Shown in pieces: positions 58,952 to 64,000 of a stretch of 64,000 nt of DNA. The notes beneath the pieces are model-generated. The model had not been told where the DNA came from. It saw nothing but the letters and a program-made list of their open reading frames with translations, and did not search any database. The stretch's first letter is position 1; the number at the start of each line of letters is the position of its first letter. The translations under genes were made by a program, and so were the position numbers. The DNA is from Crassaminicella indica (GTDB taxonomy: Bacteria > Bacillota > Clostridia > Peptostreptococcales > Thermotaleaceae), in contig NZ_CP078093.1 of assembly GCF_019203185.1 (NCBI RefSeq), forward strand, positions 1,240,001-1,304,000, in the 5' to 3' direction.

Positions 58952-61306
58952 ATGATTAAGGTAAAAAAACGGAATGATCAAATAGTAAATTTTGATAGTA
59001 TCAAAATAAAAAATGCAATCGAACGAGCTATGGCAGAAACAAAATCAGGAATAGATAATGATTTAAGTAAAAAGATTTCTTATTTAATACAAGAAAAAAT
59101 AAGAAATACAACATCTCCAATACATGTTGAAGCAATACAAGATATGGTAGAAGATTTATTGATGTCAAGTGATAGAAGAGATGTTGCAAAAATGTACATA
59201 ATTTATAGAAATGAACAAAATCAAAAAAGAAAAATGAGAAAAAGGATTGAGGATCGATTGCTAACAGATGAGTTTATCAGTAAATATAAGCATAAAACTT
59301 CACCTATGGAACAACTAGGTAATTTTGTATATTATAGAACTTACTCTAGATGGCTGCCAGAGGAAAAAAGAAGAGAATGTTGGTGGGAAACAGTAAGAAG
59401 AGCTGTTGAATATAATTGCAGTTTAGTTCCAACTACAAAGGAAGAAGCAAAAAAGCTGTATGATAATATTTATAATCTTCGTCAATTTTTATCTGGACGT
59501 ACCTTTTGGGTAGGAAATACACCAGTAGCGAAAAATTATCCAATGGCAAATTATAATTGTTCTTTTTTAAAAATAGAGCAATTTGAGTCCTTTAAGGATT
59601 TATTTTATTTACTGATGGTGGGTTCTGGAGTTGGTCTTAGGATTTTAAAAGAGGATGTGAAAAATCTTCCAAAGGTAAGGCTTGATTATGAGCTTATACA
59701 TGAAGATTATATGCCTGTTCCTAAAAATGAAAGAGAAGATAATACTAGTTTAGAATTTTTCCACAATAATATTGCTAAAATTACAGTAGGAGATAGTAAG
59801 GAAGGATGGACCCAAAGCTTAGATTTCTTCTTTAAGCTTTTATATAGTAATGAATATAGAAATGTAAAAACTATAATTGTAAATTATGATAATGTAAGAC
59901 CAAAAGGAGAGAAACTAAAAACATTTGGGGGAACTGCAAGTGGACATGAAAGTCTTAAAAATATGTTCTTTAAAATTGATCAAGTAATTCGTAAAAACAA
60001 ACAAAGTCCGCAGCAAAAGAAATATAAACTAAAGCCTATTGACTGTTTAGATATTGCCAATATTATTGGAGAGAATGTTGTTGTAGGTGGTGTTAGAAGA
60101 ACAGCTGAAATGGTATTAATAGATGCAGAGGATCAAGAATGTATAAATGCAAAATCTAATTTATATAAACAAATTGATGGACAATGGATTGTAGATAAGA
60201 GCATTATTCATAGACAAATGAGCAATAATTCAATATATTATAGAAAAAAACCTACAAGGGAAAGGCTTCATTGGCAGATTGAACGAATGAGATATTCAGG
60301 AGAGCCTGGATGGATCAATGAGGAAGCAGGATTAAAAAGAAGACCAAATATGAATGGTGTTAATCCATGTGGAGAAATTCTTCTTGATTCACAAGGTCTT
60401 TGTAACTTAACAACAGTGAATGTATATGCTTTTGTAGATAAAAATGGAAAATTAGATTTAAAAGGTTTGCTTGAGGCGCAAAGGTTATCTGTAAGAGCAG
60501 GTTATAGAATGACTTGTGTGGAGTTGGAGTTGCCAAATTGGGATGCAGTGCAACAAAGAGATAAATTAGTAGGCTGTTCTTTAACAGGATGGCAGGATAT
60601 GGTCAATGCTACAGGTATTACAAAGGAAGAAGAAGCAGAACTTTTAAGGAAGCTAAGAAAAGTAGCTCATGAAGAAGTGAAAAAATATGCTGCTGAAATT
60701 GGAGGAAAAGAACCTTTGTTGGTAACTACTGTAAAACCTGAGGGAACATTAAGCCAGTTGCCTACTGTATCTAGTGGGGTTCACTATTCTCATTCACCTT
60801 TTTATATAAGAAGAATTCGTATAAGTTCAGATGATCCATTAGTAAAGGTTTGTGAGGAATTAGGGTATCCGGTATTTCCTGAGGTTGGACAAGAATGGGA
60901 CAGCTGTGTTACAAAAGTAGTAGAGTTTCCTGTAAAAGCGCCAAAGGGGAAAACAAAATATGATGTTTCTGCAATAGAGCAGCTTGAAAATTATAAAATG
61001 TTTATGAAAAATTATGTTGATCACAATTGTTCTATTACGATACATGTAAGAGAGCATGAATGGGAAGAAGTAGAAGAGTGGGTATGGAATAATTGGGATG
61101 ATATAGTTGCATTATCATTCTTATCACTAGATGATAATTTTTATAAGCTGCTTCCTTATGAAGCAATTACTGAAGAAGAATACAACAAAAGAGTAGATGA
61201 AATGAAGCCCTTTATTCCTTCTTTACTTAGAAAATATGAAAAAGAAGAAGCAACATTGGACATAGGAAATGATGGTTGTGATAATGGTATTTGTCCTATA
61301 AGATAA
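58952..61306 (+). CDS. nrdJ: Adenosylcobalamin-dependent ribonucleoside-triphosphate reductase (class II)
   Basis: 784 residues. Converts NTPs to dNTPs with adenosylcobalamin as radical source, independent of oxygen. An N-terminal ATP-cone (about 1-90; VKKRNDQIVNFDSIKIKNAI) precedes the barrel, which has YNCSFLKIEQF, LMVGSGVGLRIL, NPCGEILLDSQGLCNLTTVN and a C-terminal CDNGIC redox pair (CX4C) as in Lactobacillus-type monomeric reductases. AGAGGAG precedes the ATG. It shares its cofactor with the methylmalonyl-CoA mutase of this window. Confidence 0.94.
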   Translation: MIKVKKRNDQIVNFDSIKIKNAIERAMAETKSGIDNDLSKKISYLIQEKIRNTTSPIHVEAIQDMVEDLLMSSDRRDVAKMYIIYRNEQNQKRKMRKRIEDRLLTDEFISKYKHKTSPMEQLGNFVYYRTYSRWLPEEKRRECWWETVRRAVEYNCSLVPTTKEEAKKLYDNIYNLRQFLSGRTFWVGNTPVAKNYPMANYNCSFLKIEQFESFKDLFYLLMVGSGVGLRILKEDVKNLPKVRLDYELIHEDYMPVPKNEREDNTSLEFFHNNIAKITVGDSKEGWTQSLDFFFKLLYSNEYRNVKTIIVNYDNVRPKGEKLKTFGGTASGHESLKNMFFKIDQVIRKNKQSPQQKKYKLKPIDCLDIANIIGENVVVGGVRRTAEMVLIDAEDQECINAKSNLYKQIDGQWIVDKSIIHRQMSNNSIYYRKKPTRERLHWQIERMRYSGEPGWINEEAGLKRRPNMNGVNPCGEILLDSQGLCNLTTVNVYAFVDKNGKLDLKGLLEAQRLSVRAGYRMTCVELELPNWDAVQQRDKLVGCSLTGWQDMVNATGITKEEEAELLRKLRKVAHEEVKKYAAEIGGKEPLLVTTVKPEGTLSQLPTVSSGVHYSHSPFYIRRIRISSDDPLVKVCEELGYPVFPEVGQEWDSCVTKVVEFPVKAPKGKTKYDVSAIEQLENYKMFMKNYVDHNCSITIHVREHEWEEVEEWVWNNWDDIVALSFLSLDDNFYKLLPYEAITEEEYNKRVDEMKPFIPSLLRKYEKEEATLDIGNDGCDNGICPIR

Positions 61307-61397
61307 AAGTTTAATCAAGTATTTTGAAATACCCTCTAAAATCTATGTTTTAAAAATGATATAATTTATTTAAATAAATAGATAAGGGGAGAATATA

Positions 61398-62204
61398 ATG
61401 GGTTTTCAATTATCAACTTATGAACATTTAACAGGAGCAACAAAGCAAACACCAGCATATTCATGTGTAGCACAAGGAAGTGGCTTTTTCTTTGCTAAAA
61501 AAGGAGCAATGGTTGCAGATCAGGGTCAATTTAAATATGAAAAAGTATTATTAGATCCAAATGCAGGTGGTGGGATAGCTAGAGGTCTTATTAATAACAT
61601 CTCTAGAAGATTAACTGGTGAGAACATGGAAATTATGAAGGTAACAGGAAATGGCATGTGTATATTAGCTTTTGCAGGAAGAAATGTGACTATTGTACCA
61701 CTTGAACCTGGAGAGCAAGTAGGGGTAGAATCTGAAAATATATTAGCTTTTACGGGAAATTTAACATATGGTGTTCGTTTCATAGGAGCAGGAGTATTAT
61801 CTCAAAAGGGATTATTTACCACAAATTTTAAAAATAATTCAGGAGAAACAGGATATGTAGCTATTATTACAGATGGAAATGCAATTGTGCTACAAACACC
61901 TTGCAGAGTAGATCCAGATGCGATTATATGTTGGACAGGTCCAGATCCAAGTTTAAAAGCAGATGTAAACTGGAAAACATTTATAGGGCAAACATCAGGT
62001 GAATCTTATATGTTTGAATTTAAACAAGGAGGAAATACAGTAGTGCTTCAGCCTTCAGAAAGGAAAGCAGGATTAGATGTAGGAATTGATAGAGGTGAAA
62101 CAGTAGGAACTCAATCGAGTGCTTTTGATAACTCTGTAAATAATGCCCAAGATATGATGGGGCAGGTGACAAATACATTAGGAAATTTCTTTAACAATAG
62201 ATAG
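61398..62204 (+). CDS. AIM24-family protein
   Basis: 268 residues with the AIM24/TRAP-like beta-sandwich: ACVAQG-type start YSCVAQGSGFFFAKKGAMVA, GENMEIMKVTGNGMCILA, GRNVTIVPLEPGEQV. A Gly/Asn-rich tail ends the protein. No signal peptide or TM segment. The bacterial members have no settled function. It is followed 12 bp later by a TerD gene, so the two are one transcript. GGGGAGAA precedes the ATG. Confidence 0.85.
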   Translation: MGFQLSTYEHLTGATKQTPAYSCVAQGSGFFFAKKGAMVADQGQFKYEKVLLDPNAGGGIARGLINNISRRLTGENMEIMKVTGNGMCILAFAGRNVTIVPLEPGEQVGVESENILAFTGNLTYGVRFIGAGVLSQKGLFTTNFKNNSGETGYVAIITDGNAIVLQTPCRVDPDAIICWTGPDPSLKADVNWKTFIGQTSGESYMFEFKQGGNTVVLQPSERKAGLDVGIDRGETVGTQSSAFDNSVNNAQDMMGQVTNTLGNFFNNR

Positions 62205-62216
62205 GGAGGTATATAT

Positions 62217-62918
62217 ATGGGATTAAGTGGTCTTGGCGGACTAGGAGGAAATAGCGGAAACAATCAACCACAAACAGCAGGATTAGGAAGCTTAGGAGGT
62301 CTTGGTAGTGGAGCTAGTAAACCAGTATCCCTAAAAAAGGGTCAAAAGGTATCGCTAAAAAAGGCTGCATCAGATATTGGATTAGATGCAAATGTTCTTT
62401 CTAAGATTCATATAGGACTTGGATGGGATGTAAATAAATTTGATGGAAGAGATTTTGATTTAGATGTATTTGCATTTGCAGTAAAGAATGATGGAAAGGT
62501 AAGAAATGAAAAGGATTTTGTATTTTATGGAAATAAACAACCAGCAGGGCTTGGAATAACATTAAGTGGAGATAATCGAACAGGGCAAGGAAGTGGAGAT
62601 GATGAAATCGTCTTTGTAGACTTAAACACAGTACCTACTGAAATACAAAAAATTATATTTGCTATTACGATTTATGAAGGAAAAGAAAGAGGCCAAAACT
62701 TTGGAATGGTTGAGAATGCTTTTGTAAGATTGGTAGATCAAAATACGAATAGGGAATTTTTAAGATATGACCTTTCGGAGGATTATAGCTTAGAAACAGC
62801 TGTAGTTGTTGGAGAGCTATATAGACATAATGGAGAATGGAAATTTAACGCTATTGGTTCTGGCTTTAATGATGGACTTGTTGCCCTTTGTGCTTGTTAT
62901 GGAGTAGATGCAGAATAA
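62217..62918 (+). CDS. TerD-family protein with Gly-rich N-terminal extension
   Basis: 233 residues. Residues 1-40 are a Gly/Leu/Ser-rich low-complexity leader (GLSGLGGLGG, GLGSLGGLGSG). A TerD domain follows with KKGQKVSLKK, the calcium-binding IHIGLGWDVN and DFDLDVFAF, GSGDDEIVFVDL and VENAFVRLVD. TerD proteins bind Ca2+ and are linked to tellurite, phage and envelope stress responses. Here there is no full ter cluster, only the AIM24 partner. AGGGAGG precedes the ATG; a terminator follows. Confidence 0.9.
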   Translation: MGLSGLGGLGGNSGNNQPQTAGLGSLGGLGSGASKPVSLKKGQKVSLKKAASDIGLDANVLSKIHIGLGWDVNKFDGRDFDLDVFAFAVKNDGKVRNEKDFVFYGNKQPAGLGITLSGDNRTGQGSGDDEIVFVDLNTVPTEIQKIIFAITIYEGKERGQNFGMVENAFVRLVDQNTNREFLRYDLSEDYSLETAVVVGELYRHNGEWKFNAIGSGFNDGLVALCACYGVDAE

Positions 62919-62920
62919 AA

Positions 62921-62947
62921 AAAAGCAGCGATTGCTGCTTTTTTTAT
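62921..62947 (+). terminator. Terminator after the TerD gene
   Basis: AAAAGCAGC and GCTGCTTTT arms around GATT, followed by TTTT. Confidence 0.87.
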
Positions 62948-63095
62948 ATGAATTTATTCATTTATCTTTACATAAACTATGTAAGGGAATGGTATAAAAA
63001 AATAGAGGAAAAAATCAATATATGTCGAAATAAATCAAAATAGAAAACAATATTTTTGATTATTTTTAAAATTGAATAGAAAAGGAGGACGATAA

Positions 63096-63171
63096 TAGCA
63101 AACTTATGGAAACATAAGGACGCAAAGACATGGGTCTAAGGTAGAGAACTACTATGATCGCCAGTTTGCCG
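63096..63171 (+). ncRNA. Cyclic di-GMP-I (GEMM-I) riboswitch aptamer
   Basis: P1 is GCAAACT/AGTTTGC. P2 is CTTATG-GAAA-CATAAG with the conserved GNRA tetraloop, followed by the invariant GGACGCAAAG and a P3 arm starting GGGTCTAAGG and closing at ATCGCCAG. All features of the GEMM-I consensus are in order. It precedes a chemoreceptor gene, a common clostridial target. Confidence 0.93.
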
Positions 63172-63184
63172 AAAATCAATGGGC

Positions 63185-63216
63185 AAAGGTGTCTGATCGA
63201 GAGACACCTTTTTATT
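63185..63216 (+). terminator. Expression-platform terminator of the c-di-GMP riboswitch
   Basis: AAAGGTGTCT and AGACACCTTT arms around GATCGAG, followed by a T-rich tail. GGCAAA just before and into the left arm can alternatively pair with TTTGCC of the aptamer P1 strand, giving an antiterminator. That predicts termination when c-di-GMP is bound. Confidence 0.85.
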
Positions 63217-63333
63217 TTAGAAAATGAGGAGGTGTAAAAAGCTATTAGATTGTTTATAAAAAATAGATGAAATTACAAGGATTGTTGAAAATAAATTATA
63301 AGGTACATATAAAATGAATAAGGAGGTTTTTTT

Positions 63334-64000
63334 GTGAAAAGTTTGAAATATAAAATTACTATACCTGTATTCATATTTTCTATTTTGGTTATTCTTATAT
63401 TATCAGGAACAGCATATTATCAAGCAAAAGATATTATTATGAATGATATAGAAGAAATAGCACAGAGTAAGGCAGATAAAATTGTAACTATGGCAGATGA
63501 TAAAATTCAAGGCTGGAAAGAAATTATTGAATTGTTAGGGTCTGTAGAGGTAGTAAAAAAAATAGATTATGAAGGATTAAAAAAGCTTATTTCTGAAAAT
63601 AAAAATATTTTTAATGAATTTGAAGCAATTATTATGTCTGATATAGATGGAAATTATTTAAGTACAAATGGGCAAGGAGGTAATATAAAGGATAGAAAAT
63701 ATTTTTCTAAGGTCATAGCAGGACAAATTACTATATCAGAGCCAATTGTATCAAAAACCACAAGACAGCCTGTTATAGTAATTGCAGCTCCTATAAAAGA
63801 TGATATGGGAAATATTATTGGATTAATTGGAGGAACTGTAAATTTATCTACTATCACAGATATAGTCAATGCTGAAAAATTAGGAGATACAGGCTATGCT
63901 TATATGGTTGATCAAGAAGGCTTAGTTATGGCACATCCTAAAAAAGAAATGATTCTTAATTATAATGCTTTAGAAAAAGGTAGTGATTCTCAAATTGCAC
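63334..64000 (+). CDS. dCache-domain chemoreceptor-like protein, 3' end outside the window
   Basis: GTG 63334 follows AAGGAGG. The visible 222 residues comprise a short cytoplasmic start, TM helix (about 8-30, IPVFIFSILVILILSG) and a double-Cache sensor (about 35 onward; SDIDGNYLSTNGQGGNIKDRKYFSKV, TISEPIVSK, GYAYMVDQEGLVMAHPKKE). The output domain is cut off. Methyl-accepting chemotaxis protein is most likely by resemblance to the first receptor in this window and by the c-di-GMP riboswitch ahead of it; a GGDEF or kinase output cannot be excluded. Confidence 0.85.
   Translation, partial: MKSLKYKITIPVFIFSILVILILSGTAYYQAKDIIMNDIEEIAQSKADKIVTMADDKIQGWKEIIELLGSVEVVKKIDYEGLKKLISENKNIFNEFEAIIMSDIDGNYLSTNGQGGNIKDRKYFSKVIAGQITISEPIVSKTTRQPVIVIAAPIKDDMGNIIGLIGGTVNLSTITDIVNAEKLGDTGYAYMVDQEGLVMAHPKKEMILNYNALEKGSDSQIA

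Noticed and set aside
63214-63333. Short frame beginning ATGAGGAGGTGT after the riboswitch terminator as a leader peptide
   Set aside because: Only about 11 codons, no ribosome site of its own, and it consists largely of a Shine-Dalgarno-like stretch.

Overview
The window looks like part of the chromosome of a low-GC, endospore-forming, anaerobic Firmicute of the class Clostridia. The evidence is the dense set of sporulation genes (spoVG, spoVT, spoVB-like, yabP, yabQ, spoIIE), AT-rich spacers with strong AGGAGG ribosome sites, clostridial-looking rRNA genes, a cobalamin-dependent ribonucleotide reductase and a biotin-dependent Na+ pump decarboxylase. I cannot name the genus from sequence alone.

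Positions 1-29,200 largely follow the Bacillus/Clostridium gene order near the origin: murC (reverse), purR, spoVG, glmU, prs, a chemoreceptor, pth, mfd, a PrsA-type foldase, spoVT, a SpoVB-like flippase, yabN/mazG, HU, rqcP, yabP, yabQ, divIC, yabR, ppx, spoIIE, yabS, yabT, tilS, ftsH. Two departures stand out: ctc (ribosomal L25) is absent after prs, where a chemoreceptor sits instead, and hpt is absent between tilS and ftsH.

Positions 29,300-46,700 are a metabolic block. A two-subunit class I fumarase and malic enzyme link fumarate to pyruvate. Next come a dCache/PAS sensor kinase and an NtrC-type sigma-54 activator. Downstream is a 12-bp-arm palindrome, a good sigma-54 promoter (35,999-36,014), and a gene series for the methylmalonyl-CoA route: an AAE-family transporter, a succinyl-CoA/propionyl-CoA-type CoA transferase, split methylmalonyl-CoA mutase, its MeaB GTPase, epimerase, and a four-part Na+-pumping methylmalonyl-CoA decarboxylase. 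The inferred function is succinate uptake, decarboxylation to propionate and sodium-gradient formation, switched on by the adjacent two-component system. birA, which attaches the biotin the pump needs, follows directly.

Positions 46,800-52,100 carry housekeeping genes (birA, coaX, dusB, greA, lysS). Positions 52,550-57,650 hold a complete rrn operon (16S, tRNA-Ala(TGC), 23S, 5S) with tandem promoters and RNase III processing stems. The right end has a thioredoxin-like protein, adenosylcobalamin-dependent ribonucleotide reductase, an AIM24/TerD pair, and a c-di-GMP-I riboswitch with a terminator ahead of a second chemoreceptor cut by the window edge.

A foldback repeat of about 238 bp, with TATA-RGRTAAACAA-type ends and the look of a MITE, occurs three times in full (52,187; 57,707; 58,690) and three times deleted or truncated (8,201; 13,568; 48,752). 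It lies only in spacers and flanks the rRNA operon on both sides. No transposase, CRISPR array or prophage was seen.
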